Assembly: GCA_011374735.1 (NCBI GenBank)
Contig: DRPD01000088.1
Coordinates: forward strand, 1 to 7,732
Origin: Thermopetrobacter sp.
GTDB taxonomy: Bacteria; Pseudomonadota; Alphaproteobacteria; Rhizobiales; Aestuariivirgaceae
Length of the DNA stretch: 7,732 nt
Direction: 5' to 3'
Part shown: positions 1-7,492 of the stretch, piece after piece
How the letters are laid out: each line of letters begins with the position of its first letter
Numbering within the stretch: position 1 is the first letter of the stretch
Notes under the pieces: model-generated
Seen by the model: the letters and a program-made list of their open reading frames with translations, nothing else
Databases searched by the model: none
Told to the model about the DNA's origin: nothing
Made by a program: the position numbers and the translations under genes

Positions 1-215
1 CGGCCCGCGCCAACACCCTGCGCCGCTGCCGCACCGGCATCATCGTCTCGCTCACCAGCGGGGCCGGGCCGGCGCGGGTCATCGGCAACACCATCGAGGC
101 GGCGGCAAGGGACGCCATCGCCGGTTATGACCATGAACGGCGGCTCATGGCGCTCACGCAGCCCCTGCCCGAAGCGGCTTCCCACGTGACGCTGGCCGCC
201 AACCGCATCATCTGA
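1..215 (+). CDS. C-terminal fragment of an unrecognised protein
   Basis: An open frame enters from the left edge (first full codon at position 3) and ends at TGA 213-215, giving the last 70 residues of a protein. Third positions are strongly G/C, as in the real genes nearby, which is the main reason to call it coding. The visible part has a Thr/Gly/Ala-rich stretch (around TSGAGPARVIGNT), then a charged, probably helical segment, and it ends in AANRII. I do not recognise a family from this tail; there is no clear catalytic motif, membrane segment or signal peptide, and the N-terminal domain that would identify it lies outside the window. It lies 25 bp before the RNase T2 gene in the same direction, so the two may share a transcript. 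Confidence 0.6.
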   Translation, partial: ARANTLRRCRTGIIVSLTSGAGPARVIGNTIEAAARDAIAGYDHERRLMALTQPLPEAASHVTLAANRII

Positions 216-240
216 CTTTGCGAAACGTGGGCGCCATGCT

Positions 241-927
241 ATGGCCCGCCTCATGTTCACGTTCACGCGCGCCATATTGACCGCATGGCTCGGCCTGTCG
301 CTGCTGGCCGCCCCGGCGGCGGCGAAGGGCGAACGGCCCGGCTTGTTCGACTATTACGTGCTGGCCCTGTCATGGTCGCCCACCTTCTGCATGAGCGCCC
401 GCGGCAAGGCGCGCCGCGACGCCGCCCGCCAGTGCGCGCCGGGCGCGGCGCTGGGCTTCGTGGTGCATGGCCTGTGGCCGCAATTCCGCCGCGGCTGGCC
501 GTCGTCGTGCCGCGCCGCGCAACGCTTCGTGCCCGATCGGGTGATTCGCGAAGTGCTCGACGTGATGCCGGCGAAAGGTCTCGTCATCCATCAGTGGCGC
601 AAGCACGGCACCTGCTCCGGCCTGTCGCCGCGCGCCTATTTCGCGCTGACCGAACGGTTGTTCAGAAGCCTCACCATCCCGCGTGACTACATCGCCCCGG
701 CCCGCCCGCTGAAGCGCACGCCGGAGCAGATCCGCGCCGACTTCGCCCGCGCCAACCCGGACTTCCCGAAGGACGGCTTCGCCGTCGTCTGCCGGGGCCG
801 GGGCGCGCGCGCGTGGTTGCGGGAGTTGCGCGTGTGCTTCTCGCCCACCGGCCGCCCGTCGCGCTGCGGCCTGAACGAGCGCGACCGCTGCCGGGCCCGC
901 TTGGTCACCATCCCGCCGGTGCGGTGA
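241..927 (+). CDS. Secreted RNase T2-family ribonuclease (RNase I-like)
   Basis: The 228-residue product belongs to the RNase T2 family, endoribonucleases that cleave RNA with little base preference through a 2',3'-cyclic phosphate. An N-terminal signal peptide is visible (Arg at 3 and 10, hydrophobic core about 11-25, AAA before Lys29), so the enzyme should act in the periplasm or outside. Typical early motif: YYVLALSWSPTFC (38-50). The first catalytic motif is HGLWPQ (76-81, His76), the second HQWRKHGTC (117-125, Lys121, His122). The second motif normally carries Glu where Gln118 stands here. Eight cysteines remain after the signal peptide (50, 65, 90, 125, 184, 199, 209, 217), fitting a disulphide-rich exported enzyme. 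The ATG at 241 is chosen because it gives a full signal peptide; no strong Shine-Dalgarno is seen. An alternative is ATG 253. It converges with the J-domain gene across a palindromic repeat. Confidence 0.9.
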   Translation: MARLMFTFTRAILTAWLGLSLLAAPAAAKGERPGLFDYYVLALSWSPTFCMSARGKARRDAARQCAPGAALGFVVHGLWPQFRRGWPSSCRAAQRFVPDRVIREVLDVMPAKGLVIHQWRKHGTCSGLSPRAYFALTERLFRSLTIPRDYIAPARPLKRTPEQIRADFARANPDFPKDGFAVVCRGRGARAWLRELRVCFSPTGRPSRCGLNERDRCRARLVTIPPVR

Positions 928-947
928 CAGGCATTGATGAAATCGCC

Positions 948-1093
948 ATTTTCTCCGTCGTCATGCCCGGACTTGTTCCGGGCATCCAGGCTCACAAAGG
1001 AAAGAAGCGCAGAAATACTCGGAGCACACACGCCCTCCAGCGTGTGTGCTTCTGGATTGCCGGGACAAGCCCGGCAATGACAGTCGGAGAAAT
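948..1093. repeat. Composite inverted repeat: head-to-head REP-like palindromes
   Basis: Left arm 948-989 and right arm 1052-1093 are imperfect inverted copies of each other. Read outside to inside, both show ATTT(T)CTCCG, GTCAT, a 9-bp palindrome, then ATCCAG. Left palindrome: ATGCCCGGA (963-971), loop CTTGT, TCCGGGCAT (977-985). Right palindrome: ATTGCCGGG (1056-1064), loop ACAAG, CCCGGCAAT (1070-1078); the loops are reverse complements. Sequences of this form are frequent intergenic repeats in alphaproteobacteria, and their spurious translations (VMPGLVPGI, IAGTSPAMT) recur in databases; that comes from recall. The element fills most of the convergent gap between the RNase T2 and J-domain genes, and its right end touches the J-gene stop codon. 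It may be a mobilised REP/MITE-like unit and may also block read-through. Confidence 0.8.
1023..1050. terminator. Perfect 10-bp hairpin between convergent genes
   Basis: AGCACACACG (1023-1032) and CGTGTGTGCT (1041-1050) form a perfect 10-bp stem with an 8-base loop. It sits in the centre of the composite inverted repeat, between two converging genes, where a bidirectional terminator would be expected. No clean T-tract follows on either strand. The minus-strand exit is mildly T-rich a few bases away (TATTTCTGCGCTTCTTTCC), so a classical Rho-independent terminator is not proven. Confidence 0.4.
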
Positions 1094-1704
1094 CACACCA
1101 GCCCCGCCTTGCGCAGCATCTGATAGGCGTCGATGACCGCCCTGAGCGTCTCCTCGGTGGCCCGGGAGCCGCCGTTGGCGTCCGGGTGCAGGCGCTTCAC
1201 CAGCTCCTTGTAGCGCGCCTTGATGGCCGCCGCGTCCGCCGTCTCGTCCAGCCCCAGCCGGTCGAGCGCCTTCACCAGGTTGCCCGGCAAGGTGCGCTTC
1301 GGCCGCGCCCGTTCCGCGCGCTGGCCGAACAGCTCGTGCATGTCCTCCCACATGGCCTGATGGCGAAAGCCGCCCGCACCGGGCCGCTGGCCGGAGGCGC
1401 GGAAGGCGTGGGCGTTCTCGCCCAGCCGCCAGGTGGGGCGGTGGCCAGTGGCGTTCATCTCCAGCCATTCGCGCATCTCGTCGTCGCTCATGCCCTTGAA
1501 GTAGTTGTAGCTCTTGTTGTAGCGCCGCACGTGCTCGGTGCAGAAGTTGTAGTATTCGCCCTCGTGGTCGCGGCCCTTCGGGGCCGGGTGCGGCCCCGGC
1601 CGCTCACAGCCCGGCCAGGCGCATTCCGGCACGCGGTTGCGCAGCGCCTCCTCCTTGTCCGGACGGATGCGGATGCGATCGAAGATGTCTCCAAAGTCCT
1701 TCAT
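1093..1704 (-). CDS. J-domain protein (C-terminal DnaJ-like domain)
   Basis: The 203-residue product ends in a J domain (about residues 143-203). Its helix II (AIKARYKELVKRLHPD) carries the HPD motif at 173-175, the signature that stimulates Hsp70/DnaK ATPase activity. The N-terminal part has Cys28-x4-Cys33 and Cys55-x2-His58, a possible zinc site, in a Tyr/His-rich region (EYYNFC, RRYNKSYNYF). No G/F-rich linker, CxxCxGxG repeats or client-binding domain of true DnaJ is present, so it is a co-chaperone for a specialised task; the client is unknown. Genes of this type sit beside pdxH and fabI in many alphaproteobacteria (recall). The start is ATG 1702-1704, because GAGGTG lies 11 bases upstream; the frame stays open to 1776, but that extension is Arg/Pro/Gly-rich and would cover the candidate promoter. 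Stop TGA (1093-1095) abuts the palindromic repeat. Confidence 0.87.
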   Translation of the reverse strand: MKDFGDIFDRIRIRPDKEEALRNRVPECAWPGCERPGPHPAPKGRDHEGEYYNFCTEHVRRYNKSYNYFKGMSDDEMREWLEMNATGHRPTWRLGENAHAFRASGQRPGAGGFRHQAMWEDMHELFGQRAERARPKRTLPGNLVKALDRLGLDETADAAAIKARYKELVKRLHPDANGGSRATEETLRAVIDAYQMLRKAGLV

Positions 1705-1757
1705 CGGCGAATCGTCACCTCTTGCGCGGCCTCTCCCCGGAGGGAGAACGGCGGCGC

Positions 1758-1786
1758 ATCCTATCCTGAGCCGCACCAGCTGTAAA
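1758..1786 (-). promoter_or_regulatory. Candidate sigma-70-type promoter of the J-domain gene
   Basis: On the minus strand, TTTACA (1786-1781) and TAGGAT (1763-1758) are separated by exactly 17 bases. They match the -35 and -10 consensus at 5 of 6 and 4 of 6 positions. The -10 box lies about 53 bases before the ATG at 1704, leaving a short leader with a small hairpin (TCTCCC 1732-1737 with GGGAGA 1742-1747). This is a match by eye in GC-rich DNA, where such AT-containing boxes are uncommon; transcription has not been shown. Confidence 0.4.
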
Positions 1787-1796
1787 AGACTGGTGG

Positions 1797-1823
1797 TTGA
1801 CGCGACGTTGACGTATGCTGACG
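1797..1823 (-). repeat. Three CGTCA repeats at near-helical spacing
   Basis: On the minus strand CGTCAG (1823-1818), CGTCAA (1813-1808) and CGTCAA (1802-1797) follow one another at 10- and 11-bp intervals, about one DNA turn each. The last copy ends 10 bp before the candidate -35 box of the J-domain gene. Same-face spacing upstream of a promoter is what an activator site or bent DNA would look like. The copies are short, so chance is possible. Confidence 0.35.
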
Positions 1824-1834
1824 GGTCGATGTGT

Positions 1835-1852
1835 GCCGCTCAACTCAGCGGC
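1835..1852 (-). terminator. Small hairpin spanning the EVE gene stop codon
   Basis: Read on the minus strand, GCCGCT (1852-1847), a 6-base loop and AGCGGC (1840-1835) form a 6-bp GC-rich stem that includes the TGA stop of the EVE gene. No run of T follows, so it is at best a weak terminator or a 3'-end stabilising structure. Confidence 0.3.
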
Positions 1853-2277
1853 TTGAGCGTATCCGGATCCAGCCCGCCCATCCTGCAGATGATCCGCCAT
1901 TCACGCTCCGTCACCGGCTGCACCGACAGCCGGGAGTTGTTGACCAGCACCATGCCTTCCAGATCGGGATGATCCTTGATCTCTTCAAGGCTCACCGGGC
2001 GGGGCATGTCGGTGAGAGCCTCCACGTCCACGCATTCCCAGCGCGGATCGTCGGTGGTGCTGTCCGGGTGCGCCTCCACCGCCACCCGCACGATGCCGAC
2101 GATGCGCTTTTCCTTCACCGAGTGATAGAAGAAGCCCGGATCGCCCACCTTCATCGCCCGCATGTTGTTGCGGGCCTGATAGTTGCGCACCCCGTCCCAT
2201 TCGGCCGGGCCGTCATGGGCCTTCTGATCCTCCCAGCTCCAGGTGTTCGGCTCCGATTTGAACAGCCAGTAAGCCAT
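1840..2277 (-). CDS. EVE-domain protein (PUA-like fold)
   Basis: The 145-residue product is a single EVE domain from end to end. It opens with MAYWLFKSEP, followed by a Trp-rich WSWEDQ segment, WDGVRNYQARNNMR (27-40), and VGDPGFFYHS (44-53) with VGIVRVAVEAHPD (60-72); the end includes LVNNSRLSVQPV. EVE domains share a fold with PUA and YTH domains, and some members bind modified bases in DNA or RNA; stand-alone bacterial members mostly have no proven role. The start ATG (2275-2277) has a good ribosome binding site, AAGGGGG, whose first bases overlap the pdxH stop. Only 13 bp separate it from pdxH, so the two are very likely co-transcribed. Binding of a modified nucleotide is inference from the family; the B6 neighbour gives no obvious functional link. 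Confidence 0.9.
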   Translation of the reverse strand: MAYWLFKSEPNTWSWEDQKAHDGPAEWDGVRNYQARNNMRAMKVGDPGFFYHSVKEKRIVGIVRVAVEAHPDSTTDDPRWECVDVEALTDMPRPVSLEEIKDHPDLEGMVLVNNSRLSVQPVTEREWRIICRMGGLDPDTLKPLS

Positions 2278-2290
2278 CTCGCGTTCCCCC

Positions 2291-2929
2291 TTACGGATAA
2301 AGCCGCGTCTTGCGCCACGCCGCCGCCGGATCGTCACGGGCGAACAGCACCCGCTCATGCAGCCGGAACGGCCGTTCGTGCCAGAACTCCATGTATAGCG
2401 GCACCACGCGCTGGCCCGTCCAGTAAGGCGGCCTGGGCACCGCGCCCACATGAAACTTCGCGGCATATGCCGCGACCGCCTTTTCCAGCGCCCGCCTGCT
2501 CTCCAGCGGCCGTGACTGCTTCGATGCCCACGCCCCGATGCGCGAGCCGCGCGGCCGGGAGGCGAAATAGGCGTCCGCCTCCTCATCCGGAACCGGCTCC
2601 ACCGGCCCGCGGATGCGCACCTGCCGGTGCAGGGCCGGCCACCAGAAATTGAGCGCCGCGCGCGGGTTGGCGGCCAGCTGCCGGCCCTTGGCGCTTTCCA
2701 TGTTGGTGTAGAACACGAAGCCCTTCTCGTCGAAGTCCTTCAGCAGCACCATGCGCACATCGGGCAGGCCGTTCTCGTCCACCGTGGCCAGCGCCATGGC
2801 TTCCGGATACACCGGCTGCGCCTCCTTCGCCTCGGCGAACCAGCGCCCGAACAGGGCGATCGGATCGTCGGCCTGTGCGAAGTCCTTCTCCGCCAGCAGC
2901 TGCCGGATGTCGTCGAACGGATCGGCCAT
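2291..2929 (-). CDS. pdxH: Pyridoxine/pyridoxamine 5'-phosphate oxidase
   Basis: This 212-residue cytoplasmic flavoenzyme oxidises pyridoxine or pyridoxamine 5'-phosphate to pyridoxal 5'-phosphate with FMN and O2, the last step of B6 synthesis and salvage. Diagnostic stretches appear in order: [21 protein letters not shown] (44-64), then [24 protein letters not shown] (70-93), including the FMN phosphate-binding region. [15 protein letters not shown] (126-139) follows, then [18 protein letters not shown] (166-183), RLHER (189-193, where Arg189 and His191 match the substrate-contacting R-x-H) and the family's C-terminal WRKTRLYP. Length is normal. The start ATG (2927-2929) gives the standard N-terminus and has AAGG about 7 bases upstream. 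The frame stays open far upstream, but that part is antisense to fabI and not PdxH-like. It is the first gene of a pair with the EVE gene and is divergent from fabI. Confidence 0.96.
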   Translation of the reverse strand: MADPFDDIRQLLAEKDFAQADDPIALFGRWFAEAKEAQPVYPEAMALATVDENGLPDVRMVLLKDFDEKGFVFYTNMESAKGRQLAANPRAALNFWWPALHRQVRIRGPVEPVPDEEADAYFASRPRGSRIGAWASKQSRPLESRRALEKAVAAYAAKFHVGAVPRPPYWTGQRVVPLYMEFWHERPFRLHERVLFARDDPAAAWRKTRLYP

Positions 2930-3046
2930 GAGGCCCTTGTGGGCCGGTTTTCCCCAAGGCGTCAAGCCCGCCCTCTTTTCCGCCGCGCCCGGTGATGCTA
3001 GCAACGAAAGGCACGGGGGTGTTTGCAACATCGGAGCGCGAACGAC
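2930..3046. promoter_or_regulatory. Divergent pdxH/fabI promoter region
   Basis: This 117-bp spacer must carry the promoters for both directions. Toward pdxH, TTGACG (minus strand, 2965-2960) is a good -35 match, but the -10 hexamer 17-18 bases on (CCACAA or CACAAG) is poor. Toward fabI only weak candidates are seen, such as TTTTCC followed 17 bases later by TAGCAA. The fabI ribosome binding site is GGAG at 3033-3036. No convincing operator palindrome was found beyond the 6-bp GCTAGC near 2998-3003. Confidence 0.35.
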
Positions 3047-3853
3047 ATGGCGCAACAGGGATTCATGGCCGGCCAGCGCGGCCTCATCATGGGCGTGGCC
3101 AACAACCGCTCCATCGCCTGGGGCATCGCCAAGGCGTGCGCGGCACAGGGGGCGCAGCTGGCCTTCACCTATCAGGGCGAGGCGCTGAAACGGCGCGTGC
3201 AGCCGCTGGCGGAGGAGCTGGGGGTGGAACTGCTGATGGAGTGCGACGTGACGGATGAAGCGTCCCTCGATTCCGTGTTCGACGCGGTCGGCCGGGAATG
3301 GGGCGGGCTGGACTTCGTGGTGCACGCCATCGCCTTCTCCGACAAGGAGGAGCTGAAGGGCCGCTATGTGGAGACATCGGCTGAGAACTTCAGCCAGTCG
3401 ATGCTGATCTCCGTCTACAGCTTCACCGCCGTGGCGAAGCGCGCCGAGGCGCTGATGACCGATGGCGGATCGCTGGTCACGCTGACCTATTACGGGGCGG
3501 AGAAGTGGGTGCCGCACTACAACGTCATGGGGGTGGCCAAGGCGGCGCTGGAAGCTTCCGTGCGTTATCTGGCCGCCGATCTCGGCCCCGGCGGCATCCG
3601 GGTGAACGCCATATCCGCCGGGCCCATCCGCACCCTGGCCGCGGCCGGCATCGCCGGTATGCGCGACATGCTGAAATGGAACGAGGCCAACGCGCCGTTG
3701 CGCCGCAACGTGACCATCGACGAGGTGGGCGACACCGCCGCGTGGCTGCTGTCCGATCTGTCCGCCGGCGTCACCGGCGAGGTGGTGCACGTGGACGCCG
3801 GCTATCACGTCATCGGCATGCGGGCGCTGGACGAAGAGGGCGGCGACGCCTGA
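3047..3853 (+). CDS. fabI: Enoyl-[acyl-carrier-protein] reductase (NADH), FabI
   Basis: The 268-residue product reduces trans-2-enoyl-ACP to acyl-ACP, the last step of each type II fatty-acid elongation cycle. It is a Rossmann-fold short-chain dehydrogenase of the FabI subclass: [17 protein letters not shown] (12-28) is the NADH-binding region, CDV (66-68) and HAIAF (93-97) follow. [19 protein letters not shown] (147-165) holds Tyr148, catalytic Tyr158 and Lys165 in the Y-x6-K spacing, then [12 protein letters not shown] (188-199) and [11 protein letters not shown] (244-254). Ala96 occupies the position of Gly93 in the E. coli enzyme, a site tied to triclosan sensitivity there. ATG 3047 is preferred: GGAG lies 10 bases upstream and the protein begins at the usual distance from the first strand. 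A TTG at 3023 would add eight residues. The stop overlaps the next start by one base (TGATG), indicating translational coupling. Confidence 0.96.
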   Translation: MAQQGFMAGQRGLIMGVANNRSIAWGIAKACAAQGAQLAFTYQGEALKRRVQPLAEELGVELLMECDVTDEASLDSVFDAVGREWGGLDFVVHAIAFSDKEELKGRYVETSAENFSQSMLISVYSFTAVAKRAEALMTDGGSLVTLTYYGAEKWVPHYNVMGVAKAALEASVRYLAADLGPGGIRVNAISAGPIRTLAAAGIAGMRDMLKWNEANAPLRRNVTIDEVGDTAAWLLSDLSAGVTGEVVHVDAGYHVIGMRALDEEGGDA

Positions 3854-4461
3854 TGGCCGATGACGCCCCCGACATCGTGTTCTTGCGCCACGGCGTCACC
3901 CAGTGGAACGCCGAGCGGCGCATTCAGGGCCAGCGGGACGTGCGCCTGTCGGTGGAAGGGCAACGGCAGGCGGCGGCGCTGGCCAGTGCCTTGCGCTGGC
4001 ATTTCCCGGACATCACGGATCGCACCTTCTACGCCAGCCCGCTGGCCCGGGCCCGGCAGACCATGGGCGCGGTGCTGGAAACCCTTGGCGAGCCGTTCGA
4101 CCGCGTCACCTTCGATGAGCGGCTGAAGGAGCGCTCGTTCGGAGAATGGGAAGGCCGGCGCTGGCAGGAGCTGCTGGACGGCGGCCTCGACCCGGACGGC
4201 GACCCGGAGGCCTTCTTTCACTGGCGGCCGGAAGAAGGCGGCGAGAGCCTGGCCGAGGTGGCCGAACGGGTGAAGGCGTTTCTCAGCGAGATGCGCTCAC
4301 CGGCCCTGATCGTCGCCCATGTGGGTATCTACCGGGTGCTGCTGCACCTGCTCAACGGTCTGCCGCCGGCGTCGGTGGCCCGCCTGCCCATGGCCCAGAC
4401 CCGGTTCTGCCGCTTTCATGACGGCGCCATCGACTGGTTCACCGCCACCACGGATCTGTAA
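3853..4461 (+). CDS. Histidine phosphatase family protein (phosphoglycerate mutase-like)
   Basis: The 202-residue product is a histidine phosphatase (branch 1, the cofactor-dependent phosphoglycerate mutase superfamily). The phosphorylated-His motif is LRHGVTQWN (11-19, His13); Arg in SPLARARQT (62-70) is the usual second phosphate ligand; Glu93 in [11 protein letters not shown] is the likely acid/base; AHVGIYR (155-161) carries the second catalytic His156. The protein is shorter than true phosphoglycerate mutase and its substrate is unknown; CobC/phosphatase-like activity on a small phospho-ester is the likely class. Its ATG overlaps the fabI stop by one base, so it is translated with fabI, and this pair is conserved in many alphaproteobacteria (recall). 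That suggests, without proof, a role linked to lipid synthesis or simply shared expression. The frame is open upstream inside fabI, but no independent start there is credible. Confidence 0.9.
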   Translation: MADDAPDIVFLRHGVTQWNAERRIQGQRDVRLSVEGQRQAAALASALRWHFPDITDRTFYASPLARARQTMGAVLETLGEPFDRVTFDERLKERSFGEWEGRRWQELLDGGLDPDGDPEAFFHWRPEEGGESLAEVAERVKAFLSEMRSPALIVAHVGIYRVLLHLLNGLPPASVARLPMAQTRFCRFHDGAIDWFTATTDL

Positions 4462-4503
4462 GGTATCTGGCCTTATGCGCCACGCCGGAGTATGTAGGCG
4501 GCC

Positions 4504-5885
<1,382 letters not shown>

Positions 5886-5886
<1 letters not shown>

Positions 5887-5956
5887 TGGCGCCCGAAAGA
5901 TCATGGAAGAACATGGCCGTCAACCTTTGCGATGACGGCGAGGAGAGAACCAGGAG

Positions 5957-5960
<4 letters not shown>
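5886..5960 (+). CDS. Possible 24-residue small ORF between miaB and phoH
   Basis: ATG 5886-5888 overlaps the miaB stop as TAATG, and the frame ends at TGA 5958-5960, which overlaps the proposed TTG start of phoH as TTGA. The frame therefore fills the 70-bp gap exactly, with coupling-type junctions at both ends. The peptide begins MAPERSWKNM, is hydrophilic and ends in a charged tail (EERTRS); it has one Cys and no membrane segment. Third-position G/C is clearly lower than in the flanking genes (about 17 of 24 codons), and no strong Shine-Dalgarno precedes it, so it may be a fortuitous frame. If translated, it could serve only to bring ribosomes to the phoH start. Confidence 0.3.
5916..5946 (+). 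promoter_or_regulatory. Leader hairpin and ribosome binding site of phoH
   Basis: GCCGTCA (5916-5922) and TGACGGC (5933-5939) form a perfect 7-bp stem with a 10-base loop. The stem ends one base before AGGAGA (5941-5946), the best Shine-Dalgarno here, which is 10 bases from the TTG start at 5957. A second AGGAG (5952-5956) touches the TTG directly and is too close to serve it. The hairpin leaves the AGGAGA exposed, so it may insulate the site or mark a processing point; this is inference. Confidence 0.45.
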
Positions 5961-6964
<1,004 letters not shown>

Positions 6965-6970
6965 AGCGCC

Positions 6971-7492
6971 ATGCCCGAAGTGCTGACCGAATGCCAGCTC
7001 GAGGAGCCCGCCAGTTGGCCGGAGCCTCCGGCCCGGCTGTGCGCCGTGGTGGAAGCCGCGGTGCGCGCCGCCATCGCCGTGGCGCCACCCGCTGGGGATA
7101 CACCGCTGGAAGTGGCCGTCAGCTTGAGCGGCAATGAACGGGTGCGCGCCCTGAACGCCCGCTGGCGCGGCAGGGAGCGGCCCACCAACGTGTTGTCGTT
7201 TCCCGCCCCCGACATGCCGCGCCCGCCCGGTGAACCGCGCCATCTGGGCGACCTGGCGCTGGCCGGGCCGGTGGTGGCGCGCGAGGCCGAACAGGCCGGC
7301 GTGCCGCTGATGGAGCATCTGAGTTGGCTGGTCATTCACGGCGTGCTGCACCTGCTGGGCCACGACCATCAACACGAGCCGGAGCGCCGGCGCATGGAGG
7401 CGCTGGAGCGCGCCGCGCTGGCCGCCCTGGGCTATGCCGATCCCCACTCCACGGAGGCGCCGGCCCTCACCGCCGGCGGCAGCGGCCCATGA
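6971..7492 (+). CDS. ybeY: Endoribonuclease YbeY (rRNA maturation factor)
   Basis: The 173-residue product is YbeY (UPF0054), a metal-dependent endoribonuclease needed for 16S rRNA 3'-end maturation and 70S ribosome quality control in bacteria where it was studied. The zinc site is HGVLHLLGHDH with His123, His127 and His133 in the family's H-x3-H-x5-H spacing. The second conserved block is LNARWRGRERPTNVLSFP (61-78), followed by LGDLAL (92-97). It is slightly longer than the E. coli protein because of an extended N-terminus and a Pro/Ala/Gly-rich tail after residue 157. The ATG at 6971 is 6 bp after the phoH stop. The stop overlaps the next gene's ATG (ATGA at 7489-7492), so translation of corC is probably coupled. 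Partnership with the upstream PhoH/YbeZ ATPase is well known for this gene pair. Confidence 0.95.
   Translation: MPEVLTECQLEEPASWPEPPARLCAVVEAAVRAAIAVAPPAGDTPLEVAVSLSGNERVRALNARWRGRERPTNVLSFPAPDMPRPPGEPRHLGDLALAGPVVAREAEQAGVPLMEHLSWLVIHGVLHLLGHDHQHEPERRRMEALERAALAALGYADPHSTEAPALTAGGSGP

Noticed and set aside
813..1136. A + strand open frame of 107 codons across the intergenic repeat
   Set aside because: It is made of RNase T2 read in another frame plus translated palindromes (VMPGLVPGIQ, IAGTSPAMT), a familiar artefact of alphaproteobacterial repeats.
3023..3049. TTG at 3023 as an alternative fabI start
   Set aside because: It adds eight residues not typical of FabI, while ATG 3047 has GGAG at normal spacing.
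2291..3808. A 505-codon minus-strand open frame running through fabI into pdxH
   Set aside because: The C-terminal 212 residues are real PdxH. The rest is antisense to fabI, with a His/Gly/Arg-rich low-complexity composition typical of GC-rich shadow frames and no PdxH-like sequence before MADPFD.
3505..4461. An upstream extension of the phosphatase frame to 318 codons
   Set aside because: The extra part overlaps fabI out of frame and is Arg/Gly-rich; the histidine phosphatase fold begins right after the ATG at 3853.
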